NCBI RefSeq assembly: GCF_020085105.1
Contig: NC_058056.1
Span: forward strand, 19,082,429 to 19,146,428
Origin: Siniperca chuatsi
Taxonomy: Eukaryota; Chordata; Actinopteri; Centrarchiformes; Sinipercidae
Direction: 5' to 3'
DNA: 64,000 nt
A program made the position numbers and the translations under genes. The notes beneath the pieces were generated by a model. That model made no database searches. It was given only the letters and a program-made list of their open reading frames with translations, and was not told where the DNA came from. Positions 1 to 23,652 of this stretch are shown here, one piece after another; position 1 is the first letter of the stretch, and each line of letters starts with the position of its first letter.

Positions 1-11093
<11,093 letters not shown>

Positions 11094-11660
11094 GCTGTGT
11101 GAGTTATTTACTCCGTTTTCTCTCAGTTATGCGGGGACTCTGCCACGTAGTAAATCGTGTGTTAGCACTCCGATGTGCCCTCTTTGCTATCTCATCTTTG
11201 TCTTGCCGAGTTCTCTGTTGACAATGGCCGGGCTGACTCTGAAATAAGAAGACTTCACGGGGCTAAACATTGCTACTATTACCGGATGTATAGGCGTTGG
11301 ACTGGCAGTTACGTTGTTTGGCTATGTTAGCACGCTAACAAAGGCAAATCAGTCGCAGTCCGATACTGATGAACAGCTTGACAGCTCAGCGAAAATGAAA
11401 AAAAAAACAGGCTGTCGGTAACGTTAACGATTAGACCGGAAAAATGGCGCCTTCTTACCAAAACTGTAACGACTGATTGAATTGAATTGTTACACAATGT
11501 AGCTTCTGTCACTGGCTCTTTCTTCCTCTGTCTGTCTTAAAACAGATAACAGACGAAACGTAAATAAAAATACCGTCGGTGAACAGTAGGCAGCCATGTT
11601 TCTTCCTGGCAGAATTCGAACGGTGCATTGTGGTACTTGTAGTATCACACTGTTCTCGCA
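11094..11660 (-). promoter_or_regulatory. usp40: Probable usp40 promoter and 5' UTR region
   Basis: Upstream of the usp40 ATG. A good donor (GTAAG on the minus strand, exon side beginning at 11459) suggests a non-coding first exon upstream of it. AAAATGGCGCC at 11441-11451 resembles a YY1 site, and a second ATGGC lies near 11593. The + strand segment 11625-11644, beginning GCATTGTGG and ending TTGTAGTA, resembles a ZNF143/THAP11 (SBS) element with about three mismatches. No TATA box was noticed. Start site and splicing are inferred, not seen. Confidence 0.5.
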
Positions 11661-12615
11661 CACACTTAAAATTGATATAATTGATAATTGTCATTAGTTG
11701 GCCAATGCATATAAAAACCTTAAGTCTGGTTTATTGTAATTTCAGTAATTTACTGTCACTTTATGATACAGCCAAAAAAAACAAGTTTTTCTATATTTCT
11801 TTTTACAGCAACACGAATTGTAACTATAAAAAACTACATTTCCGACAGGTCTGGTCTTGAAGTCATGGGGCTTGTAGTCCTCTAGAACAAACTTGTTTTA
11901 TGATTGTTAGTGTATAGGTTGGCAGTTATGTGCCCAGGGCCATGTGTACAGGTCTGCATACCAATCAAAGATCTCACCAGGTATTTGATTAGCCACGAAA
12001 TTATTTGGAATAAAAACTTGTGTAGCCTACATTTGATCCTGCAGGGTATCTTTGCTACCCTTGTTGTTACCCTACAAGCTCTAAATGAACATAGCCGAAG
12101 GTTAGCCAACTCACAAACAACTCTTGCATATAAACATATTAAGTCTGGTTTATTGTAATTTCAATAATTTACTGTCACTTTTTATATATAATTCATGCAA
12201 TCAGAGGCAAAAAGCAATGATCAGTCCATGAGAGAACACACATTCAAGTTAATAAAATGTTAAATACCATTAATATAAAATGTTTTTACAGAAAGATAGA
12301 AATGTTGCAGAGGCTGTCTTGAGTTGTATTAAATTCTATCAGAAAATGCACACAAATAGATAGACATATTCTCATATAAATATTGTGCACGTGATTTTCG
12401 TGTTTAAATTAAGTACATCAGTTGTTATCTTAGCACCAACTGTCAATGTTGTGGGGTACCTGTATGCATGGCTGGTCAATATACCAACTTTTATTTATTT
12501 ATCAAACATTATTGTAAAAATGTTCTCACACAGACACTTACAAAGAAGGGCAGCATGTACACACACATAAATGCAGTACACAAAGCCACATGCACACTTT
12601 TTTTTTTTTTTTTGC
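11661..12615. other. Intergenic: probable tspear 3' UTR and downstream DNA
   Basis: No gene was recognised. Minus-strand AATAAA signals occur near 12490, at 12149-12154 and at 11730-11735, any of which could end the tspear mRNA. The last two lie in a direct duplication of about 60 bp (11701-11764 and 12121-12181). A T tract precedes the tspear stop at about 12600-12613. Confidence 0.6.
11701..12181. repeat. Pair of about 60-bp direct repeats
   Basis: The segments at 11701-11764 and 12121-12181 share a near-identical core containing AAGTCTGGTTTATTGTAATT and then AATTTACTGTCACTTT, with a few substitutions. The copies are about 420 bp apart in the same orientation. Each contains one minus-strand AATAAA. 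Confidence 0.8.
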
Positions 12616-15600
12616 CTAGTAGGTTTTTAGCTTGAACACTTTGGAGAGAGGCACTTTGGCACTAGAGTAGATCAGATATGTTTCTCCTTTAGAGCTGAAA
12701 AACTCCCAGTCACTGCACCCAATCGTTGGGAGCCAATGAACAGGAACAAAGCCTTCATATCCCTGCCACCTAAAAACAAACAGAGAAGAGGAATCAACTC
12801 AAGGGTGCATTTGCATCTGCTTTAGGCTCTAGACCTCTAGACCTCTAGACCTAAAATATAGCTGTCAGCCAGTTCCTAGTGAATCCTCACATGTCGAAAG
12901 TGTCGGTATGCTTTCACTAGTCTGGCTCGCAGGAGGAAAATAAATCTACATTACAACAGTGTAGGTGTATGTCTCAGCACTAAGCTAGAGGCCCATCAGA
13001 ACTGATTCATTATTTCACTGGGATGGATGTTTTTGACAAGTTGAGTACCTGTAGAGAACGCTGTTGAGAGAGTATGATTCTCCGTCAAAGGAGTTAGCGA
13101 CAACAAGAAAATATTCCTCCCCGAGGCTGAAGAACTCCCAGTCCACTGCACTAGAGAGACAGAAGAGGTATGTGGTGATGACGAGAGGCAGCCAACAGGT
13201 TATTACACAGGTAGTGTTCTCACGATCTGTCTGTGTGTACATGCACCTGGCATACTATAGTGTTTGCACATCTGTACCTATAGGTGACAATATCCTGGAA
13301 GCGGACAAACAGCTGTCCATTCATGTCGAGTTCGTAGATAGTGGAGTTGATGGCATATCGACTTGGTCTGTTACCATGAAGTCTGTGTCCATTGGCAACA
13401 ACTAAGAAGACTCTACTGCCAATCTGAAACATTTCCCAGTCTGTGGCGCAGAATGTCTAGATTGACAGTGACAGAGAGAAAACATCCTTAAAGTGTGGTA
13501 GTGTACTTAACTTACTTACAGTGGTGGAAAGTGACAAAGTACATTTAGTACTGTCCTTAAGTACAATTTTGAGGTACTGCATTTATTTGACAGCTGGAGT
13601 TACTAGTTACTTTTCAGATTAAGATTAATTAAAAAATGATATATCGTATCTAGTTGTAGCCTCCTGCCATGATTCAGATTTCTGAGTTGTTAGCAGTTCC
13701 ACCAAAGACATATTTTAACCTCTAAACTTCTCAGATGGTTTCATTTAAATGATTGTTTGAGGCACAAAGAGGTAAAATTATTAAATTATCCAATATTTCA
13801 CAAAAAAGTAAAGATTAACCCTTGGCCAAGGGGTTAAGGCGGCGACCATGAGCCACAATGTCCCACTTTGCATCCAAAGAAAAGTCCAAAAAATGAATAC
13901 ATATTTGAGAAGCAGGACTCATCTCATGACCCCTTAGATTTATTTTGTGACCTTTTGGAGGGACTCAACCCATAGGTTGGAAACCACTGGCCAAATTATG
14001 TACTGTAACTGTATTTAAAGTAGTTAAAACTAGCTCCACGTCGACCAGCTTCAACAGTAAAATGCTACTTACACATTGATGCATCTTTGTTAATCTGATA
14101 ATGTCATATATAATAATATATCACTCAAAGGGGCAATTTTTCTGTGGAATGAGTACTTTTACTCTTAATACTTTAAGCATATTTTGCTGATAATACTTTT
14201 TACTTCAGTAAATTTTGAATGTAGGACTTTTACTTATAATGGAGTATTTTTACATTGTTGTATTGGTACATTTACTTAAAAGATCTGAGTGCTTCTTCAA
14301 CTTCTGCTTGCTTAAATATAGAGAAACAGCTAAGAGAGTAATCCATGTAAGAAATGCCAAAACTATGTACTTTCACTAATTTCTGGATGATTTTACGTGA
14401 TTAATTTCCACCTGCCCCAAGGTGTTCTTAAGGATCCTCACATCCAGCTGTGGAGTTCCCCTAAATCATCTCCTTATGGTTTCTCATGTGACTATCAATG
14501 TGTCAACACTCTCTCTTCAAATGTGGCTAAATTCAAATATATGATTCACTATCAGTTACATGTCAAAGCACTGCTATCGCTCAAGCAAATCATGACAAAC
14601 CACAAGTTCTATTTTTGGCCCTGTCTTAAATATTCCTTGCTTCCCATATCTCTTTCATTACCCTTTTATCTCTCCCCGTTTGTATTCCCTTCCTTCTGTG
14701 TGTACAGACAAGATGGTTTTTCATACTCATCTCAAAGATACAGATCTCATCAGAGGAAATCAAAGCTCAGCGGCTGAGTAGATGAATGCTATGGAAATCA
14801 TGCAGCAAAATGCTACATTAAAGTGTTATTAAGCCTAATTTCCACCCACGCTCAAACACCTTCCAAATGTTCCCTGTATTGTGGTGGGGTACCAAACAGA
14901 TGGGGGTTTTTTAAATTAAGGAAGTGAGTGATATGAAATTCTCTTGAGTCTTTTCAAGCAAATTTTCAAGGCCAATTACACATTTCTTTTGCTGTTTTAT
15001 GTTCACCACATACCTTAATTGTCTGGAACACCTGGAAGCTTCCACTGACCCAAACGTAGATGACTGAGTCTACAGAAGTGGTCACTCCATCAAAGGCATT
15101 TGCAACCACCAGGAAATGGTACGGACCAACTGTGAAGAACTCCCAGTCGTAGGCCCCTGAGGTCGGCAGCATCTGGTGAACCTCAAAAGACTTTGTTAAC
15201 CTGTTCCATTTGTATATCACACTATCTATAGTGTGATTATTATTACCTGGAAGACAAACCAGAAAGAGAGAGAATGCAATTGAGTTTAATTTTTTGCATA
15301 TCTTATGCCAGGAATTCTAGTAATTTGATGGATATTTAGTTTTTACCTTGTCTATGATTGGCCACAGCGAGATAGGTTTGTCGATTGATGTTAAAGGCCT
15401 CCCAGTCTCGTGCACAGTGGGTCTGCAGAGTCTGGAACCGCACAAACTGTTTTTTTTTTTTGCTCCACTTGTAAATCACAGAGAAGTCTGTCTCTGATTC
15501 TTTGTTAAAATGCTTGTCTGGCCCTCCGCCAGAGTTAGACACCACCAGAAATATCTAGATCAAAGTGACAAAACAAAGGGAATGTCAGTTCTCCAAACAA

Positions 15601-18600
15601 TTTTTTACCAGGTGGATATATGCAAGTGCTCGATTCATATTCCATAACCCATCTCTTCCTTTTTGTCATACCTTCTTGCCCATGCTGAAGTGTCTCCAAG
15701 CCAGAGCTTCATATGTGCTGATATTCTGGTAGAGCTGGAAACCTGTGTGGCTCCACAGATACACAGCAGAGCCAGAGACTGTTGACCGATGAGCCATAGC
15801 AGCCATCAGACCCATGCCAGGTATCTGGAACACCTGAAGATTGGATGAAAAAAACCTATGAAAAAAGTACTTTTTGGACAGCCAGATTGTATAAAAGAAG
15901 GACATCACAGGATGCTGAAAAGTAAAGCTGTACAAGAGTTTATGTCAGAAATCTTATCAGCCAAAAGTGGAACAGAAAAACATCAACTACAACCAACTAA
16001 GATTGGACTGATTAAACTTCAGGAATGGACACCTTTCTACTTAATTTTGTATAGCTGAATTTGGTTTTTCCTCATTTTGTATTTTTGTAATCATCTTGTG
16101 ACTCCATAGATCTATCTCGTGACCCCCTATGGGGGTCCCCGACACCCGAGTTGGGAACCACTGGTCGTGAAAAACCTTTGCGCCTTTGGTTTCCAAGTAC
16201 AGAGGATCCTAGCAATAGTATAGACACCACAAATATATGTAAATATAAATTTTTTACAAAGTGGAAGGATACCTCTACATCATGTGTCTCTGAGCTGGTG
16301 GTGAGGACCTGTTCTTCCAACACATAGTCGAGTCGTTTATGATCTAAATTGATGGAGAGAATTTTGTAAAATTGTCAACCTAAGCTGAGTAAAAACTTGC
16401 TCATGAGTGGATGGTTGATGTTTCTCACCCTCTAGCACAGCGATCCACACTGTACCGTCGCAGAGGTAGAGGCCTTTCCTAAGTGGATTGAACCACAGTT
16501 GGCCTTGTAGCAGCTCTGAGCATGACTGCTCCAACCCCACAAACACTTGCTCCTCTTTTTCTGACAGTTCATGATCAAAACACAAAGCCAAGCAGACAAT
16601 CAAAGAGGCAAGGAAGCAGAGAAACATACGTAGGAAAGCATACTGTATCAAATGTCTTGTAAATTGCGTCTGCAAGTTACCATAGGAAGACAGATGGCCG
16701 TCACCCTCCCTCCCCATGACAGGCAGGTCTGAGAGAAATGGTGGTACTGACAGAGCTGCTAGTTGGGGGTCGGAAGAGGGGCAGATGTGGTGGGTGGCAT
16801 CCAAACCTGGCGACAAAACCAGCTGTCGCAACAGACCCTGTACACAGGGCAGCAGATAAGAAGGAAAAGATGTGACTGTTTTAGAGAAAACAGTGGTTAG
16901 CAGCTTATTTCTCATTAAAGTTAGTGATGAGGAAACATAAGTCTTACTGAATACAAGCCTTTCCATCTCCCCCGACTGCCAATGTGGAATCTCGATCCCT
17001 GAATGTTGAGGTCTGAGGGGAAAGGCCTGGAGGGAACACTGTTTTCCATAAAAAGACATAATTATTTCTAATAGCTGAGGTAAGTTGTTTTGCTTCTATA
17101 AATGAACTAAAAGTCTTAAAGTAATTAAAGTAGTCTCTTCCATTCTTCTGTTTTTAGGACTGAGACAGGAATTGTATTATATAGGCACTGAATGGGGGCT
17201 GATATTCCTCCCTTCAGTGCGCCAGAGGGAGTTTCCACTAAAACCCATCTATCACATACTGTCAGGCCACTAGGATATGGCTGCAGGGTGTAAGCAGATT
17301 TGGAGCAGTGCCATTGTATTATGGTGAAGGATCTACTGTCCCTCAAGGGAATTCAGAGGGAACAGGAAGAGAGTATGGTGGGAGACAGACAGTGTACCCC
17401 ACCCAGTGAACAGAGACCAGAGAGAAGCAAGCACATAAGAGGAACAAAACAAAAGATTAACTTACATTTCCAGTGGTGGCCTGCAGTCCACTGTGAGCCT
17501 GACATGATGAAGACCAATTGCTAAAACCAGAGTGTGCCACTGGTTATCAGCCAGTCGGCCACCTCGAAAACCCCAGTGCTCTATGACCCCTCCGTGACCT
17601 CTAAAAAGGAAGTGCAGACGTTTTCTCGAGAACCTCAGCCCCAGGATGATCCGTCCACGTTCCTCATTACTCTTGACTCTCTCCTTCTCCCTCTCTCCAT
17701 GTTGCTCTTCTCCACTGGTACCCCGCTCTTTGTTCCTTTCCAAAATGTTCCCTTTATTGTTCTCCTCTTCCTTCCCCCCCACCCCTCTTTTCTCTACTTT
17801 ATTTGGCTCCATCAAAGAAAAGATGTATTCATTTCTCTGAAAGGCAAATGAGAAAAAACACTTAGACACACTATGTTTGGCAGTGGTGGAAAGTAACATT
17901 TAATCAATACTGTTCTTAAGTTCAATTTTAGGTACTTAGAGCTGCAACAATTATAATAAATAATCATCAGATAATGAAAATAATTGTTAGTTGCAACCGT
18001 ACTTGTACTTTGCTTGAATAATTCAATTTTATGTTACTTTTTACTTCTTCTCAACTATTGATTTCAGAGGAAAATATTGTACTTTTTACTTCACTACATT
18101 TATTTGACAGTTATAGTTACTTTTTACTTTACAGATTAAGAGTTTAAAAACCTGTTAAGATCTTATAAACTACAGTACATTATTATACAGTATATACAAC
18201 TACCCCAAAATATATAAAATACTTGAATGCATAATGAACACTTTTACTTTAGATACTTTAAGTATATTTAGTTGATATTAATTCTATACTTTTACTTTAA
18301 GTAACATTTTGAATGCAGAACTTTTACTTGTAATCAAGTGTTTTCTCATTGTGGTATTACTACTTTCACTTAGAATGTGAGTACTTCTTCCACCACTGGC
18401 GTTCAGCACCGGCTGTTGCTCACCTTTGGCACATTGGGAGTGACTTTTAGTGTCACAACAATAGAGAATTCTTTGGGGAAGAGGTTGCAGTTCACCAGCA
18501 GCTGGGAAGAGGGAAAGCTCATGGAGGTATGAGGGCTTGAGAAATGTACTCCCCTCACCCCTCCAGCCTGCTTCATGTGAACCCCTGGTACAAGTTTGGA

Positions 18601-20158
18601 AGGGTCCCTCTCAAGGACAAAAGACAGAAGATCCAGAGGGAGCAAATCTGCAGACAATAAGCAAATAAAGAGGTCAGAAAGATTGTTTTACTGCTTGAGC
18701 CTTTTTATGCATAAATTGCTATAACTACTATAAACCAGTTGGGTTGGGGTCGGGACCCCCTAAAGAAAAAAAATCTGAGGGGCTCTTGGACAATTAATGG
18801 GATAGCAAAGAATCAAAAAGATTACCTGCTAAATTATATTTTTTTATATTTTTATGTTTATATCTATTTTTCAGACTTTTCCACAGGTTTCTAAAGATCA
18901 TTAAAACTAAACAACTGAAAAAGGGATAATCACCCATGGTCACTGGTGGAATTTAAGTAAGTGCATTTACTTAAGTATTGTACTTAAGTACAATTCTGAG
19001 TTTGCACTATATTAGAGTATTTTCTATTCATGCTACTTTATACTTTTACTCTTTTACATTTTAGAGTGAAATTATTGTACATTTTACTCCCACTACAGTT
19101 ATTTGATAGCTTTAGTTACTAGTTACTTTACATATTTAGTTTTTTTATGATGCTTTGTTATAAATTTAAATACTCTTTTCTTAATTTAATAATTTTAAAT
19201 CATTTTTAATAATATTGAGGTTTGGACTGTTGGTTGGACAAAACAAGCATTGTGAAGGTGTCACTTTGGGCTCTGGGTAACTGTGTCCAAGCAATCAATC
19301 AATTAACTAAGAAATAGCAAACAGATTAATCCATAATACAATTTGAATGATATAACATATAGTAGTATAACAGTTACAGGGGACATTTTTCTGCATTCTC
19401 CTGATAATGGGAGCACTTTCCCAGTGTGATATCAGTACTTTTACTTCAGTAAAGGATCTGAACACCACTGCTCATAGGTTAATAAGTAGCAAACAAGTAG
19501 ACATAGCTTTGGTTTAAGGGGACACACGTTATATAGATTGGGAACAACTGCCATAAACGAATAAATCAAGTAATGTCATAGCATGCTGGGGGGGACCCCC
19601 AGTGTGTGAGAAATAGCCTAGGGTGGCATTGGAGAAATAGAAGGTTTTATGAAGGGTTGTTATTAAGAAAGACACTCTTTTGAAAGCAAGAATAATGGAA
19701 GAGAATTGCTTCAAAATTGACGAGACATCGTATAAACATGCACCCTGTTCGACCTGATATTCTGATGTGTATCGGATTCTTGTGGAATCCTAACCACATC
19801 CAATGTCTGTACTTGTTTGTGGATGTTAATTTAAATTAATATTGCACGCAATACTGCACACACAAACACTCCCACTGCGCTGTAAGCAGACGCAGACAGT
19901 TGGAATTATCCAAAAGAATTTTAGCTAGAGGGGTTTCCCAGGTTTTTAGATGAAACCGTAAACCATTCAGTGAATAACCATTAACTGAACATCAGATGTG
20001 TTAAAATGAGCTGAGGGAATAGACAGTAAAGCTGAAGTTGGGAGAGGTAAAATAGAATAAAATGTTACAATACCTGTACAGTGTCTCCATGTGCCTGTGG
20101 TGGTGTCAGTGACCCATAACCCCACAAGAAGTAATTGCACAAATATCAGCGATGTCAT
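12616..20158 (-). CDS. tspear: Thrombospondin-type laminin G domain and EAR repeat protein
   Basis: Secreted protein; the human gene is linked to hearing, tooth and hair-follicle development. Thirteen exons join in phase: 20074-20158, 18424-18647, 17466-17836, 16948-17038, 16681-16837, 16429-16560, 16273-16343, 15672-15833, 15347-15554, 15014-15246, 13278-13456, 13049-13150, 12616-12769. They give 722 aa plus TAG; the human protein is 669 aa. ATG at 20156-20158 opens a hydrophobic signal peptide (residues 1 to about 22). Exons 2-5 encode the thrombospondin-N/laminin-G-like domain ([18 protein letters not shown]). From about residue 377 come EAR (epitempin) beta-propeller blades with recurring DWEFF and [10 protein letters not shown] motifs. 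Exon 3 carries an in-frame Lys/Glu-rich insert of about 47 residues relative to human. Exon 9 contains a 12-nt A tract (LysLysLysLys). Several introns hold transposon copies. Identity is firm. Confidence 0.95.
13519..14306. mobile_element. Degraded non-autonomous transposon, CAGTGGTGGAA family (copy 1)
   Basis: Starts CAGTGGTGGAAAGTGAC and ends in a decayed version of the inverted end (GAGTGCTTCTTC). The interior is AT-rich with repeated ACTTTTACTT-like motifs. It lies in the tspear intron between exons 15014-15246 and 13278-13456. Material near 13820-13995 ending GGTTGGAAACCACTGG looks like a second family inserted into it. hAT-like origin is a guess from the ends. Confidence 0.65.
16080..16165. 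mobile_element. Fragment of the GGTTGGGAACCACTGG repeat family
   Basis: GTGACCCCCTATGGGGGTCC followed by GAGTTGGGAACCACTGG matches the terminal part seen in decayed form near 13940-13992 and, inverted, near 18735-18765. It is a short relic in the tspear intron between exons 16273-16343 and 15672-15833. Confidence 0.5.
17881..18398. mobile_element. Non-autonomous transposon, CAGTGGTGGAA family (copy 2)
   Basis: Left end CAGTGGTGGAAAGTAAC and right end GAGTACTTCTTCCACCACTG are inverted repeats, giving the best-preserved copy of this family here (518 bp). It fills nearly all of the tspear intron between exons 18424-18647 and 17466-17836. A short piece near 17938-17998 (GAGCTGCAACAAT to TTAGTTGCAAC) appears to be a second family nested inside it. 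Confidence 0.8.
18942..19470. mobile_element. Degraded transposon, CAGTGGTGGAA family (copy 3)
   Basis: Begins CACTGGTGGAATTTAAGTAA, continues with the typical TACTTAAGTACAATT motif, and ends GATCTGAACACCACTG. It lies in the first tspear intron (18648-20073). Same family as the copies at 13519-14306 and 17881-18398. Confidence 0.7.
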
Positions 20159-20585
20159 CACAAAAAGCCTGTTTGTTCAGTTGCCAGCTGGAACAAATGT
20201 CTCCATATTGCAGGTATTTCTCTATGTAATGCTCCCTTTGTCTCTATCTTAAGTGATAATTCACACCAGACTGTGTTTTCTTCATATTGATTCAAGTGAA
20301 TATTTTCAGATCTTCCAACTCCAAAGAAAAATGTTTAGTCAACAAACTGTGTTGAAACTCATCAAAGCTATGCAGACTATCTAAGATTCACATGTACCTG
20401 AATAGTACAAGTAGACAGTCCCAGAGCATCTGTGCTTGGAGAGAAATCCATTAATCTGTGTGGAGAATCCTGCACCTGCAGCTCCTTTTAAACACCAGAG
20501 CCATGCAAATTACTAACCAGCCTGTCATTCATACTCCCTCAACCGCCTCTGATGACACAGACCTGCCAGAGGGGTGAGCTGCTCC

Positions 20586-20697
<112 letters not shown>

Positions 20698-22656
20698 CGC
20701 AGACTGACTGACAGACAAGTAGACAGACAGAATATTTTAATGTGAAACTTTCTGTCAAAAGACAAATTCCTCCAGACATTCACTACATGAAAGCCCCCCT
20801 CTCATTTTAATTAAAAAGCAACCTAAAAACAACAGCAGCACATATGTGACCTTTGGTCCACTAATGGATAGATGGATATGAGCTGTGCTATTATCATATT
20901 AGCTGTTATCCCATAGTTTATTACCCGAGAAACCGAGGTATGTGCATGAACCCAGATGTGATATTAAAGTCTCAAACCAGGATGTTTTCCTAAAAGATCT
21001 GCAAATAAAATGTGATGACGTCTCAGGACAGTGAAATTAGGCAAACACTGTAATGACAAAGTACCAAGAGGGCCTTCAAATAAAATTTGCAAATAATACT
21101 TTTATTGCATTTATTTTAACCTGCTGGAATTGGGTAAATCACAGCAATTGGAACTTTCAAATACTTCCCTAGCAGTCTCTAGGGAAGTTTTGATTATCCA
21201 CAGTCACCCGACAATTTAATAACACTTCAAATAACTTGATAGAATAATTTTACAAAGTCTATTTGAGCCTGGTATGTTGTTGTCTACTAGGCAAATAATC
21301 AGACTGCGTTTTGAGAGATGTCGGCATCTCAGCTTGTGTCAGAGCTCTCTGAATCCTCTCATCCACCGATTGACACATTTACAAGGCAAATGCACTCTGT
21401 CTCTCTTTTTCTTACCCACATTCAGATCATAGACTGCACAAAGATCAGGATACAAGATATCAACTCTGCCTTGCTCTTCTTTTCCTTTATCCATTCATTA
21501 ATCTTTCTTCCTTCCAGGCATGGCATGGGGTGCTCTCTCCTGTGTGGTTTCAGACGGACCTGTTCGGATGCAGAAAAGTTAATGTAGATTGTCCTTTCAT
21601 GCGCATGCTTTTCCTTATTCCTGGTTTGACTCATGAACTGCTGCTATTAGTCTTATCACTGTTCCAGTTGTACTGAATGTAGCCATTCAGTCAGTGTATC
21701 AGATGAGATCTAAGATCTAAGGTTCTAAATCGGGCATCAGGTGATAAAGGACGCCCTGGAAGTTAATACACTCTTTGAAATAATTATCACTTGGTTTAAT
21801 ATGTTAACATATCTTTTTTTAACCTGCTTCACTCAATTAAATGAACCTTTGTCTCTCTAAGTGAAGTATAAAGTACATTTCTGTTTCAGGACCACTAAGG
21901 AAATAAGTTATTTTAACTTTTTGTTTTTTTTATCCAGTAACTGTTTTATTGCTTTTTATAGTTTATTTTGATTCATATTGTGTTCCATGTCAAATTAAAT
22001 GTGCTTTTTTGTGTTTTTTGGTGAATATTTTGACAAGTCAGTTATACATAGGTTGTTTTATGACAGAATTAAACCAAACCAGACATAGACATGAGATTAT
22101 TATAGTTCACTGGCACCACCTAGCTGTCTATTTTCTTCAAGCCACATGTGGCGTTTCTATCCACAGTATTTGCACACACATTTTTTAACAGGAAGGACCC
22201 CAGCAGGAATTGAAACCTCATCTTTCATAATGAACCACACATAAACTATATATAATTTAATGTCAGCCATGTTCTGACAAGTGACAAAATGTACAGTATA
22301 CCAGGTAGCAGTGAGGTTAAATGGTTTTAGACCAATATGTCACATGACCAAAGCTCACAGGTCTGTGCCTTAACACGTTTAAGACAGGCATGGTGTTGTG
22401 TACTCGCCCTATTAAAGTAAAATGCATATATTAACAAATTCATTTTTTACCATCCTGTATGTGGGGAAAAATATCCCTAGAGATAATTGTAAAGCATTAA
22501 AATAAACATTACATTACCCATTTTTGAATGCACAAATATAGAATAATGATGCACATGACAGCAAATCTGAGTACCAAACTATATTTATTGTATACAGTAG
22601 TAAAAGACCACAAATAATGTACAAATCAGTAGAGAAACCAATAACATGACAAGACC

Positions 22657-23652
22657 TGGGCCCCGTTCTTCGTACATTGCATCGTTTAGCTCGTATGTCA
22701 GCCAGCTCAAAGATCTTTGTCCAGCTAACTCAGTTCTTCAAATGCAAGTGGAAGGTTGATTTGTTGGTCTTGATAACTGTGCTCTTATTTTGTGAGAAAG
22801 GGAAGCTGAAACCATGATTCCTAGTTGTGATTGGCTTGTGCAGAGGCACGTCTTCAAGAGTAATCACAGATTTAGCATGTCTCTGTACAACACAATTTTG
22901 TCAAATGCTTGTTGTTAATGAATGTGGGGAAAATGAAAGTTGGGTAGTCCTCTGACAAAAACTTGTTTTATATTCAGAGGGGCCAAAGTGGAAATTAGTG
23001 AATATTTCACACAGCAGGTGGCAGTACAGTGAACCTTTTTTTGAACTTCTGTCATATATTCATTCAGAAATGTGGAATTGACAGTTTTTATTATATAGAA
23101 TGATACAAAAATACAGCTGACAAACATGATACAGACTACAATTGAATTACTATTTAAAAAGAACAGCAGCTTTCTAATGTGGTTGAGAAAAACTACATTT
23201 CTTAAACATGACTTATCTTAAATGAGACTAAAGCACGTGAAATTCATGAGGCCAATTACAACTGCAACCCATATTGCATCTCTTTAAATACCACATAATG
23301 CAAGAATTGAATCTGTATTGCAAATGTCTAAATAACAGTGATTCATACTATGACAAACAAAATTTTGATTTTTACTTGTACTTTAGTGTGTATGACTACT
23401 TAACTCAAACTCTGTTCAGTTGTGACAATACTGATCGATTGGTGCCTCTAAAGAAAGGTGCAGCCTTATCTGAAAATAAATAAAAATTGGTAAACTTAAA
23501 AAAAGGGCTGTTGTGATGCAACTCACTCTGAATAAGCTCGCACTTTAGCAGGTTTTGAGCGCATGGACTACTTTACTTCAGCAACAGATACATTTTAATC
23601 AACAATCAAGTCAAGCCAAATCAGTTATCCGCATACGAAGAACAGGGCCCTG
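22657..23652. mobile_element. Non-autonomous DNA transposon of about 1 kb
   Basis: The left end GGGCCCCGTTCTTCGTAC and right end TACGAAGAACAGGGCCC are inverted repeats. No transposase frame remains between them. The element lies between tspear and sumo3. Family unnamed. Confidence 0.75.

Noticed and set aside
12827-12852. Triple CTAGACCT repeat
   Set aside because: Only three short units; noted but too small for a claim.
20159-20161. GTG start extending Tspear by one residue
   Set aside because: Vertebrate initiation at GTG is unlikely; the ATG at 20156-20158 follows immediately and opens a good signal peptide.
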